A stretch of 64,000 bases of DNA from CAWGXG01 sp963826505. GTDB taxonomy: Bacteria; Chloroflexota; Anaerolineae; Aggregatilineales; Aggregatilineaceae. Position 1 is the first letter of the stretch; every line of letters starts with the position of its first letter. The DNA lies in the NCBI GenBank assembly GCA_963826505.1, contig CAWGXG010000005.1, positions 620,001 to 684,000 on the forward strand, given 5' to 3'. Shown in pieces: positions 43,850-51,600 of this stretch. The notes beneath the pieces were generated by a model. It saw only the letters and a program-made list of their open reading frames with translations. It was not told where the DNA came from and ran no database searches. Made by a program: the position numbers and the translations under genes.

Positions 43850-44805
43850 TTACTATCTCCCTGATAAAACACCCAGAACCGCGACGAGACGAAGAGGATC
43901 GCCGTCAGGCTGGCAATTGCGCCGAGCATCACCCACGACATCGCCGACGCATAACCCATTTCGTAATTCACAAACGCGCGGCGATAGAGGTACAGCGGAT
44001 AGAGCAAGGTTCTGTCTAGCGGGCGCCCGTTCCCACCGGTGATGATGAACGCCTGCGTGAACTGTTGGAAGTTCTGGATAGTCTGCATCACGACGTTGAA
44101 GAAGATGATCGGCGTGAGCATGGGTAACGTGATGCGCGTGAAGCGCTGCACCGAACCGGCCCCATCGATCGCAGCCGCCTGGTACAACTCGCTGGGTATC
44201 TGGCGCAGCCCGGCCAGGAAGATCAGCATGGGCGAGCCGAACTGCCAGACCGCCAGCGAAATCAGCGTCCCCAGCGCGTATTTCGGATCGCCGAACCAGC
44301 GGATATCCACGCCGGTAACGGTGTTGACCAGACCGTCCGCGCCGAAGATCTGACGCCACATCACCGCGACGGCCACGCTTCCCCCGACGATGGAGGGCGC
44401 GTAATACATCGCCCGGTAGAAATAGACGGCGCGGCGTTTCGTGTTGAGCAGCATCGCCACTGCCAGCGCGAAGATCAGCCGTAAAGGAACGGCAAAAGCC
44501 ACGTAGCGCACGGTGGCTCGCACGGACTTCCAATAGCGGAGGTCGTGGTAAAACATGCGGTCAAAGTTGTCCAGCCCAATATATTTGATGTCGTTGCTCA
44601 AAAGATCGTAATTGGTGAAGGCCAGCACCAGGGAGGCGAGAATCGGGAGCAGGCTGAAAAGAAAGAAGCCCAGGAGCCAGGGAGAAATGAACAAATAGCC
44701 CACAAGATTATTTCTCGAAAAAGAATACTGCCGCCGCCTGGCAAACAAGCGTATTCTTTGTCTGGGCAGGGTTGCCTCAGCACTTTGTGTCATTGTGTCG
44801 CCCAT
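43846..44805 (-). CDS. CUT1 carbohydrate ABC importer permease (MalF/YesP type)
   Basis: A 319-residue membrane subunit. It opens with a charged segment and NNLVGYLFISPWLLGFFLFSLLPILASL, has YYAPSIVGGSVAVAVMWRQIFG and carries the EAA loop IPSELYQAAAIDGAGSVQRFTRITLPML. The ATG at 44805 follows AAAGGA by eight bases. The open frame to 44874 is not supported. As in Bacillus YesOPQ, no ATPase gene is in the operon, and such importers normally borrow a shared MsmX-type ATPase. Confidence 0.92.
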   Translation of the reverse strand: MGDTMTQSAEATLPRQRIRLFARRRQYSFSRNNLVGYLFISPWLLGFFLFSLLPILASLVLAFTNYDLLSNDIKYIGLDNFDRMFYHDLRYWKSVRATVRYVAFAVPLRLIFALAVAMLLNTKRRAVYFYRAMYYAPSIVGGSVAVAVMWRQIFGADGLVNTVTGVDIRWFGDPKYALGTLISLAVWQFGSPMLIFLAGLRQIPSELYQAAAIDGAGSVQRFTRITLPMLTPIIFFNVVMQTIQNFQQFTQAFIITGGNGRPLDRTLLYPLYLYRRAFVNYEMGYASAMSWVMLGAIASLTAILFVSSRFWVFYQGDSK

Positions 44806-44830
44806 GCGAAATATCCTTTGGAATGGTAGA

Positions 44831-44875
44831 TATGAGCGCAGCCTCACGCGTTGGCGTGCCCGAACTGCGCTCATA
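44831..44875. terminator. Hairpin after the CUT1 binding-protein gene
   Basis: TATGAGCGCAG pairs perfectly with CTGCGCTCATA around a 23-base loop, between the binding-protein stop (44895) and the permease start (44805) on the minus strand. The position matches the hairpins after the other binding-protein genes. Confidence 0.55.
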
Positions 44876-44894
44876 CCTTAGTGCGACGTCGACC

Positions 44895-46197
44895 CTATTG
44901 CTTGTTCTGGGCCAGAATACGGTTGGCTTCCTCGCGGAAGAACTGCACGCCGTCTTCCGGACTCATCTCGCCATACCGAATGGGATCAGTGAATTGAGGC
45001 CCGTACACGTTCAGACGGATGTCCGCCCACCCTGGGGGATCCGGCGGGGGCACAGGGCTGCTGTCCATCTCAACCCGGGCCAGGAAGTCAAACGTTTCCT
45101 GGATTACAGGATCGAGCTTGGGCTGCAAAAATTCGCGCACAGCGGCAGCCACCGGCACGCCACGTTCGGCGGCCAGAATGTCGTTTGCTTCCAGCGAATT
45201 GGTGAAGAAGTCAATGAACATGGCGGCTTCAGCGGGGTGCTTGGCGCTCGCCGGGATAGAGAAGAACATGGACGGCTTCAGGTAGTTGGAGGACTGCCCG
45301 CCCACGGGACGCGGCAGGGTCCACAGCTTGAAGTGGCGATCAGAGACCGGCAGCATTGGCGACAGCCAACACCTGGTTGCTCCACTGGTACTGGATCGCG
45401 CCCTTGCCGGTGACCAACGGGCTGCCTTCTGGCCCGGCAGTGTCGAGTTCAACTTCGTCGGCAATACTGGGGATTGCGCCCGCATCCTGCAAGCGCATGA
45501 TCATGTCCATGTGATCGATCATCGGTTGGTCGTCTTCATAGCCGAGGGCCGTGCCATCGGCGTTGAAGGCCCACTGTCCGAGGCCAATCTGAAGAGATTT
45601 CCACAGTGCTTCGTCATCCAACAGGGTGCCAAAGCCCCAGATGCCGAGCTTTTCATGCAGTTGCATCACCGTGTCTTCGAAGTCTGCCCAGGTCCAGTCT
45701 GGCGCGGGCAGGTCCATGCCTGCGGCTTCGAAAGCGTCGAGATCAAGGATGAAGGCCTGCGAATTCGCGCCCAACGAAAGACCGTAGCTGACGCCGTTGA
45801 TCTTGCCGGAGTCGATGACCGACTGTGCGATACCGGACACATCGATCGCGCCGCTGGCGAAAAAGTCGTCCAGGGGCATCAATTGACCGCGCGATGCCCA
45901 CTCGCTTAGGTAGGCATAGTCGTGCTGCATGACATCGGGCAGACTGTCGCTGGCCGCTTTGGTGGATAGCAGGGTCCAATAGTCGGTGAAATTGGAGTAT
46001 TCGTATGTGACGGTGATATTGGGGTGCTGCGCTTCGAACATATCGATGACGGCAATCGTCTTGTCATGCCGCGTTTGTGATCCCCACCATGTCAGGGTGA
46101 GTTCGATCTTGTCCTGTCTGCCAAACGCTGTGGCAGCAGGTGCAAACATGGCGACGATTACCACTAAAATAATAATCAAGCTCTTGGTCGATCTCAT
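44895..46197 (-). CDS. CUT1 carbohydrate ABC importer substrate-binding protein (family 1), one frameshift
   Basis: About 433 residues. A Sec signal peptide (RSTKSLIIILVVIVAMFAPA) ends near ATAFGRQ, without lipobox cysteine. Type II binding-protein blocks are LTLTWWGSQTRHD, DVMQHDYAYLSEWASRGQLMPLDDF, YGLSLGANSQAFILDLDAFEAAGM and WTWADFEDTV. A frame change near 45360 splits it, and the C-terminal part (SSNYLKPSMFFSIPASAKHPAEA) continues in another frame to 44895. It is the first gene of the rhamnogalacturonan-type operon. Its promoter carries a TGTGAC-N2-GTCACA operator. Confidence 0.83.
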
Positions 46198-46315
46198 CTG
46201 TGTTTGCCTTTCTGCAACAACTTCGTAAACTTTGATAGGGTAAATGAAGCCCGGTAGTTTTTCTCGATGGGCACCTCCTGTTGAGCATTCAAAGGTGAGG
46301 AGGAATATCTCAATA

Positions 46316-46329
46316 TGTGACTGGTCACA
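46316..46329. promoter_or_regulatory. Operator 1, upstream of the CUT1 operon
   Basis: TGTGAC-TG-GTCACA, a perfect 6-2-6 inverted repeat lying just downstream of the minus-strand -10 element. Almost the same sequence recurs at 46445 and 47491, so it is very probably the site of the divergent LacI-family regulator. Confidence 0.78.
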
Positions 46330-46332
46330 CTC

Positions 46333-46362
46333 ATCATATAACAAGAAAATAGCGAATGTCAA
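46333..46362 (-). promoter_or_regulatory. Promoter of the CUT1/GH105 operon
   Basis: On the minus strand a perfect TTGACA (46362-46357), an 18-base spacer and TATGAT (46338-46333). Operator 1 covers the expected transcription start. Confidence 0.7.
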
Positions 46363-46412
46363 GCAACACGAATGAATTTCAGGGGAAGAAAAGGGGAACC
46401 ATAGTACCTGGC

Positions 46413-46441
46413 GTCACAATAAACGAAAATCATGCTACAAT
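46413..46441 (+). promoter_or_regulatory. Promoter of the LacI-family regulator gene
   Basis: GTCACA (46413-46418), a 17-base spacer and TACAAT (46436-46441). Operator 2 starts four bases downstream, a layout that implies autorepression. Confidence 0.55.
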
Positions 46442-46444
46442 AGA

Positions 46445-46458
46445 TGTGACAGGTCACA
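46445..46458. promoter_or_regulatory. Operator 2, at the regulator's own promoter
   Basis: TGTGAC-AG-GTCACA, a perfect 6-2-6 inverted repeat, 116 bases from operator 1 centre to centre region. The spacing would permit looping between the two divergent promoters. Confidence 0.78.
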
Positions 46459-46475
46459 AGAGGCAAGTCCGACCG

Positions 46476-47489
46476 ATGAACATGAAAGAAAACCGCCCTA
46501 CCATCCGTGAAGTGGCACAAGAAGCGGGAGTGTCCTACCAGACCGTCTCGCGCGTGCTCAACGACCACCCCAAAGTCGCCTCCGATACGCGCGAGCGCGT
46601 CCTTCAGGCTATGAAGCAGTTGGGCTTCCAGCGCAATCTTGCGGCCCAAATGCTGACCACCCAGCGCTCCCAAACCATTCAGGTGATCACGGTGGACGGT
46701 AAATCACCGTTTGAGGTACCCATTCTGAACTCGGCTCAAGGCTCGGGGTACTTCGCCATCTATTCAGAATGCACGTCGGATACCCTCGCCCAGACCTTCG
46801 ACATGGCGGCGGCGCGTATGATTGAAGGTGTCTTTTTGTACGCGCCCAAACTGCGCATCAGCGACGAAGAGCTGCTGGAGATCTCGCACGGAATCCCGAT
46901 CATCCGCCGTGACTTTGCTCTGGGCTGGACCAAGATCACCTGGGTGGGCTTCGATCAGGTCCGCGCGACACAGCTCGCCGTGGAGCACTTGATCGAGCTG
47001 GGTCACCGCCAGATCGCCGAAGTGACCGGCACGCTCCGCGCCATCAATGCGTCGCTGCGCCACGAGACGTGGATGAAAACATTGCTTGAGCACGGTCTGG
47101 AACCGGGTCCCAACGTATCGGGCGACTACACCACGACCCGGACGGCCATGCAGACCGGTTACCGCTGCATGAGCCAGATTTTGAAGAGCGGGGCCGAGTT
47201 TACGGCCGTCATGATCGCCAACGATTCGATGGCCATTGGGGCGCTGCACGCCCTGCGCGAAAAAGGGCTGCGCGTTCCGGACGATGTATCGGTGGTCAGC
47301 TTCGACAACCGCCCCCACGCCCAATATCTTGATCCCCCCCTGACGACAGTGGGCTTTGACTTCGAACTGCAAAACCGGCTGGCATTCCAGTTTTTGTTCG
47401 AAAAGATTAGTAAGCCGGATACACCGCCCCACCCGCATGTCCTGCTCGCTGAGCTGATTGTGCGGCAAAGCACGCGTTCGCTCGATTGA
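46476..47489 (+). CDS. LacI-family transcriptional regulator of the rhamnogalacturonan-type cluster
   Basis: A 337-residue repressor. The helix-turn-helix (TIREVAQEAGVSYQTVSRVLN) is at residues 9-30, then the hinge and an effector domain with FTAVMIANDSMAIGALHALRE and DVSVVSFDNRP. The start is placed at the ATG at 46476 (46482 is also possible). The open frame back to 46356 would run across the promoter and operator 2. It is divergent from the importer operon, and the three matching operators at 46316, 46445 and 47491 define a likely local regulon. The effector is probably an oligo- or monosaccharide from pectin, by inference. Confidence 0.92.
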   Translation: MNMKENRPTIREVAQEAGVSYQTVSRVLNDHPKVASDTRERVLQAMKQLGFQRNLAAQMLTTQRSQTIQVITVDGKSPFEVPILNSAQGSGYFAIYSECTSDTLAQTFDMAAARMIEGVFLYAPKLRISDEELLEISHGIPIIRRDFALGWTKITWVGFDQVRATQLAVEHLIELGHRQIAEVTGTLRAINASLRHETWMKTLLEHGLEPGPNVSGDYTTTRTAMQTGYRCMSQILKSGAEFTAVMIANDSMAIGALHALREKGLRVPDDVSVVSFDNRPHAQYLDPPLTTVGFDFELQNRLAFQFLFEKISKPDTPPHPHVLLAELIVRQSTRSLD

Positions 47490-47490
47490 G

Positions 47491-47504
47491 TGTGGCTGGT
47501 CACC
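47491..47504. promoter_or_regulatory. Operator 3, upstream of the Gfo/Idh/MocA gene
   Basis: TGTGGC-TG-GTCACC matches operators 1 and 2 at 12 of 14 positions compared with operator 1. It begins two bases after the regulator's stop codon and 60 bases before the next gene, so it could control an internal promoter or act as a roadblock. Confidence 0.6.
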
Positions 47505-47550
47505 TGGACTCTTTTGGAGCAACTCACATTGAGGGATAGCGCAAGGGATC

Positions 47551-48888
47551 ATGGAAACAAAAAGGAGATATGCCCTGGTCGGCACCGGTTCGCGGGCGGG
47601 GATGTTCATCACTGCCCTGGCGACCACCTACCGCTACTGTTCGGACCTGGTCGGGTTGTGCGATCTAAACCAGACTCGTATGAACTGGTACAACCGCCAG
47701 TTAAGCGAGGTGCACGGGCTGCCCGGCTGCCCCACCTACCCCGCCAGCCAGTTTGACCGGATGGTTCAGGAGACAAGACCGGATATCGTCATCGTCGCGA
47801 CCATCGATGCCACGCACCACACCTACATCACGCGGGCTATGGAGCTGGGGTGTGATGTCATCACCGAAAAACCGATGACGATCGATGCGGAAAAAGCGCG
47901 ATCCATCTTCGATACGATTGAGCGCACCGGCCGATCGCTGCGCGTGAGCTTCAATTATCGTTACGCCCCCGCCTACACCAAGCTGCGCGAAGTCGTGATG
48001 CAGGGCACCATCGGGCGTCCTCTGCACATCGATTTCTCGTGGATGCTCGACGTGCGGCACGGAGCCGACTATTTCCGCCGCTGGCACCGTGAGAAACACA
48101 ACTCGGGCGGGCTGTTGGTCCACAAAGCAACCCACCATTTCGATCTCATCAACTGGTGGATCGACTCCTACCCCGCCGAAGTCTTCGCCTTTGGCGACCT
48201 GATGTTCTATGGCCGCGACAACGCCGAAAGTCGGGCGGAATCCTACCCCTACACGCGCTATACTGGCGAGCCTGCCGCCCGGAACGATCCGTTCGCGCTG
48301 TTCCTGGACCAGGACGAAAAGCTGGCCGATCTCTACCTCAAAGCGGAAACTGAAGACGGCTATCTGCGCGATCGCAACGTCTTCGGCGAGCCGATCACGA
48401 TCGAGGACACGTTGAGCGTGACCGCCCGCTATCGCAACGGAGTCGTGCTCTCATACAGTCTGGTGGCCTATTCGCCCTGGGAAGGCATGCGCGTGGCGAT
48501 CACCGGCACGCGGGGCCGGGTCGAGTTGGAGGTTACGGAAAGCACCGCCTGGCTCAAGGGTCAATCCGGCGGAGACGGCCACGATCTGGCGGCCAGTACC
48601 GGGCCGTTCAAACAAGCGCGCATCCGGGTTTATCCCATGTTTGGCAGCGGTTTCGAGGTTCCGATCCCTGAGGGTCAGGGCGGCCACGGCGGCGCGGATC
48701 CGGTGCTGCTGGAGCAGCTTTTCTCACCGACCGCCCCGCCCGATCCCTTCGACCGGGCCGCGTCTCATATCGACGGCGCGGCATCGATCTTATTGGGCAT
48801 CGCGGCCAATCGCTCGATGGAAACTCACCAGGTCGTCGCGGTGGCCGATCTGTTCGAGCTGCCTGCAAAAGACCGGGTGGTCACCTAG
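47551..48888 (+). CDS. Gfo/Idh/MocA family oxidoreductase (long form)
   Basis: A 445-residue dehydrogenase. The nucleotide motif is ALVGTGSRAGMFI (residues 8-20), the EKP motif is in VITEKPMTID, and the active-site stretch is SGGLLVHKATHHFDLINWW. The extra length, with an insertion around 225-290, fits the subgroup found in glycoside and polysaccharide utilisation loci. An AAGGAG overlaps the first codons, so a start a few codons later cannot be excluded. It follows the regulator in the same direction behind operator 3, which ties it to the pectin-type regulon. Confidence 0.87.
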   Translation: METKRRYALVGTGSRAGMFITALATTYRYCSDLVGLCDLNQTRMNWYNRQLSEVHGLPGCPTYPASQFDRMVQETRPDIVIVATIDATHHTYITRAMELGCDVITEKPMTIDAEKARSIFDTIERTGRSLRVSFNYRYAPAYTKLREVVMQGTIGRPLHIDFSWMLDVRHGADYFRRWHREKHNSGGLLVHKATHHFDLINWWIDSYPAEVFAFGDLMFYGRDNAESRAESYPYTRYTGEPAARNDPFALFLDQDEKLADLYLKAETEDGYLRDRNVFGEPITIEDTLSVTARYRNGVVLSYSLVAYSPWEGMRVAITGTRGRVELEVTESTAWLKGQSGGDGHDLAASTGPFKQARIRVYPMFGSGFEVPIPEGQGGHGGADPVLLEQLFSPTAPPDPFDRAASHIDGAASILLGIAANRSMETHQVVAVADLFELPAKDRVVT

Positions 48889-48910
48889 TCTGCGCCAGGG
48901 CGCGCGGCGG

Positions 48911-49705
48911 CTAGATATACAGATCGCGCCTGGCGTACGACACATACGCGCCCGCCAGACTCGCGACGATGATCACGACGGATAGCCCGATAAACGTGAG
49001 GTCGAAGCGCAACTCGTTCAGCAGCGTGACCGGGTTGAAGTATTTGAACGGGGAGAAATAGCGCAAAAACCCCAGGTGATGGTTCAGACCGGAGATGATG
49101 GACAGAAAATAGGTCGCCATCAGCAGCGACACGGCGGCAGATCCGGCGCGCTTGTACTGCTTCATAGCGCAGCCCAGCAGGAGGCCGATCGCCAGAAAGA
49201 TCATCTGGATGATGAACAGGGCCAGCATAGTGATGGCCACGAACTTATAAAACTGGCTGTCCGGCTTGTACTTCTGCGCCATGACCAGCGTGATGAGCCA
49301 CGTCGCCAGCAGCAGGGCAATGCAGTTCACAGCAGCCGCCAACGATTTGGCCGTGACCAGCCGCCGCCGCGTGACCGGCAGCGTCAGAGAGAACTCGACC
49401 GTTTTGTCGCGCTCTTCTTTGGAGATGATGTCGCTGCCCCACATCACCGCCGCGATCGCCAGCAGCAGCGAAAAATAGGCGAACATCACGCCGTAGAAAC
49501 CGGTGATCGTCGTGAGGTTGAAGGCTTTCAGATTGAAGGTCGAGGCCAGGGCCGACGGGTAATCGTCGATGATTTTCAGCATCTCAGGATTGTTGTAGTA
49601 GGCGGAAAACTTCGAGAAGCCCACCACGATGAACAGCAGCATGATGCCGCACCATGTCAGGACGGATTTACGGTTGGCCCGCAATTCCCTAAAGAATATG
49701 TTCAT
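48911..49705 (-). CDS. ABC-2 type exporter permease, distal subunit
   Basis: A 264-residue membrane protein with about six helices, beginning NIFFRELRANRKSVLTWCGIML. The segment SKEERDKTVEFSLTLPVTRRRLVTAKSLAA is the hallmark cytoplasmic loop of ABC-2 permeases. It is paralogous to the next gene upstream, with the same ends (VIIVASLAGAYVSYARRDLYI against VIIAAVAASYVLYAKRDIHTA). It is the last of a three-gene exporter operon. The substrate is unknown; a bacitracin- or lantibiotic-type exporter is one possibility. Confidence 0.9.
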   Translation of the reverse strand: MNIFFRELRANRKSVLTWCGIMLLFIVVGFSKFSAYYNNPEMLKIIDDYPSALASTFNLKAFNLTTITGFYGVMFAYFSLLLAIAAVMWGSDIISKEERDKTVEFSLTLPVTRRRLVTAKSLAAAVNCIALLLATWLITLVMAQKYKPDSQFYKFVAITMLALFIIQMIFLAIGLLLGCAMKQYKRAGSAAVSLLMATYFLSIISGLNHHLGFLRYFSPFKYFNPVTLLNELRFDLTFIGLSVVIIVASLAGAYVSYARRDLYI

Positions 49706-49714
49706 GCTTCCCTC

Positions 49715-50518
49715 TTACACCGCCGTGTGGATATCCCTCTTCGCATACAGCACATAGCTGGCGGCCACCGCCGCGATAATCACGACTACCGTGATCGGCA
49801 CCAGCGGCGCATCGTAGGCTCCGTGCGTGAGGATATAGTTCGGCTCGAAATGCTTGAAGGGTGAGAAAACTTCCAGGCTGGTTTCACCGATCATGCCGCC
49901 AAAGGCATTCAACAGGTACATGCCAAAGGCCAGCGCCATCGACGCCGGCAGCACGCTTCTGACCCGCTTCATGAGCAGCGAGATCACGACCCCCACCGTC
50001 AGGAAGAATAGCTGAAACAGCACGATGCTGAGCAGCAGCAAGACCAGCGCCGTCGCGTCATAGCTCTTGCCATTTCTGAACAGGCTGATAGCGGCGAAGC
50101 TGCCGATCCACGTCGCGAGATTGGTGATCGTCAGGGCGGAGAAGGCCGCCAGAAATTTGCTGGTCAGGATGGTGCTGCGCCGCACCGGTTTCACCAGCAG
50201 GAAGTCGGCGGTCAGCTCGCGTTCCTCGATCGACACCAACGCAAAGCCATAATTCGCCGCCTGGACCGCCAGGCAAAGCTGGCAAAACAGGAAGATCATC
50301 CCAAAGAAGCCCAGCACCGAAGCCAGGTCAACATCTGCGATGCCAAACGCGATCAGCATCTCGCGCGGGAACTTGTCCATGGTCTCGTTCATCAACTCCG
50401 CGTCTTTCGAGAAGCTGGGGAAGATGGCCATGAAGAAAAAGATCAGCAGGATCAGGGAGACGGACCACGTCAACGTCGATCGGAAGATCATCTTGAATTC
50501 ATGCTTAACCATGTTCAT
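49715..50518 (-). CDS. ABC-2 type exporter permease, proximal subunit
   Basis: A 267-residue membrane protein, start NMVKHEFKMIFRSTLTWSVSLILLI, with the ABC-2 loop SIEERELTADFLLVKPVRRSTILTSKFLAA. It is clearly related to the distal permease across its whole length, so the pair arose by duplication and probably forms a heterodimer. It is nine bases after the ATPase stop and ten bases before the next start. Confidence 0.9.
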   Translation of the reverse strand: MNMVKHEFKMIFRSTLTWSVSLILLIFFFMAIFPSFSKDAELMNETMDKFPREMLIAFGIADVDLASVLGFFGMIFLFCQLCLAVQAANYGFALVSIEERELTADFLLVKPVRRSTILTSKFLAAFSALTITNLATWIGSFAAISLFRNGKSYDATALVLLLLSIVLFQLFFLTVGVVISLLMKRVRSVLPASMALAFGMYLLNAFGGMIGETSLEVFSPFKHFEPNYILTHGAYDAPLVPITVVVIIAAVAASYVLYAKRDIHTAV

Positions 50519-50526
50519 GGCAGCGC

Positions 50527-51405
50527 CTACTCGTAGTAGTGCATGAAGATCTCTTCCAGGGTCGGCTCTTCGATCGTCACATCCACGATCTCTTGCTCGC
50601 CGATCAGGCGTGTGATGAAATTGATGTCGCCCCTGAAGAAGAAACTGATGACACCCTCGGCTTCGGACTTTTCCAGATTGCTGACGCCTGGCACATCAAA
50701 GCGCGTGGCGTCGGCGCCATTCGCGACGATGCGGATCTTCTTATAGCGGTCCTTCTGAAGCGTCTTGATGTCCTGCACGTTGATGATGCTGCCCTCTTTG
50801 ATGATCGCCACCCGGCTGCACATCCGCTGCACTTCGCCCAAGATATGCGAGGAGAAGAAGACAGTCGCGCCGCGCTCGTTTTCCTCCCGGACGAGATCGA
50901 AGAACTTGCGCTGCATGAGGGGATCAAGCCCGCTGGTCGGCTCGTCGAGGATCAGCAATCTGGGGCGGTGCAGCAGACCCTGCACGATCCCGACCTTCTT
51001 CTTGTTGCCGTAAGACAGATCGTCTATGCGGCGCTTAAGGTCGAGCTCCATGATATCGGCCAGCTCATACAGCCGCTGCGTACAGTCTTTGGCGTAAAAA
51101 CTGGCGGAGTATTTGAGCAGATCGATTACCTTCATGCCTTCGTAGTAGAAGACTTCGGAGGGCAGATAGCCGATCTCCTGCCGGATCTCGTGGCCGAATT
51201 CGATGCAGTCCTTGCCGAAGATGGTCGCCGATCCGCTGGTGGGGTAGATCAGCGACAACAACAAACGAATCGTGGTCGACTTGCCCGCCCCATTCGGGCC
51301 GATGAAGCCGAAGATTTCCCCCTCTTCGACATTGAACGATACGTCTACGATCCCCCTGGCCTTGCCGTAATACTTCGTCAGCTTATTGACTTCGATTACG
51401 CTCAT
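50527..51405 (-). CDS. ABC-2 exporter ATPase
   Basis: A 292-residue cytoplasmic ATPase. Walker A is GPNGAGKST (about residues 37-45), the signature region is DDLSYGNKKKVGIVQ, Walker B is LLILDEPTSGLD and the switch is FFSSHILGEV. A C-terminal domain of about 70 residues (KKIRIVANGAD onward) is typical for exporters of the BcrA/CcmA group. It is the first gene of the three-gene operon. The 195-bp gap before it holds a small hairpin (TCGGGCGC against GCGCCCGA, 51432-51456) that may end the preceding P-type ATPase transcript. Confidence 0.93.
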   Translation of the reverse strand: MSVIEVNKLTKYYGKARGIVDVSFNVEEGEIFGFIGPNGAGKSTTIRLLLSLIYPTSGSATIFGKDCIEFGHEIRQEIGYLPSEVFYYEGMKVIDLLKYSASFYAKDCTQRLYELADIMELDLKRRIDDLSYGNKKKVGIVQGLLHRPRLLILDEPTSGLDPLMQRKFFDLVREENERGATVFFSSHILGEVQRMCSRVAIIKEGSIINVQDIKTLQKDRYKKIRIVANGADATRFDVPGVSNLEKSEAEGVISFFFRGDINFITRLIGEQEIVDVTIEEPTLEEIFMHYYE

Positions 51406-51600
51406 TGTTGCTCCTGGCGTGTACCCGTCGCTCGGGCGCCCTCGTGAAGCGCCCGATGATCGTTCACCCTCACGCCGTGGTCATGACCCGGCGTAAGCGA
51501 GGATGAGAGCGATACGGGCATCTATCATAACACTTCCCCACACAGTGGGGGCACATTATCGCGCCGTGCAGCGGCGGTTCGGCGACGGGGCTGGCAGGCG

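Noticed and set aside
44895..46197. Two separate binding-protein genes
   Set aside because: The two open frames form the N- and C-terminal parts of a single family 1 binding protein with no duplicated blocks, so one gene with an indel near 45360 is the simpler reading.
46356..46475. N-terminal extension of the LacI regulator
   Set aside because: It would place the promoter and operator 2 inside the coding region and adds unconserved residues.
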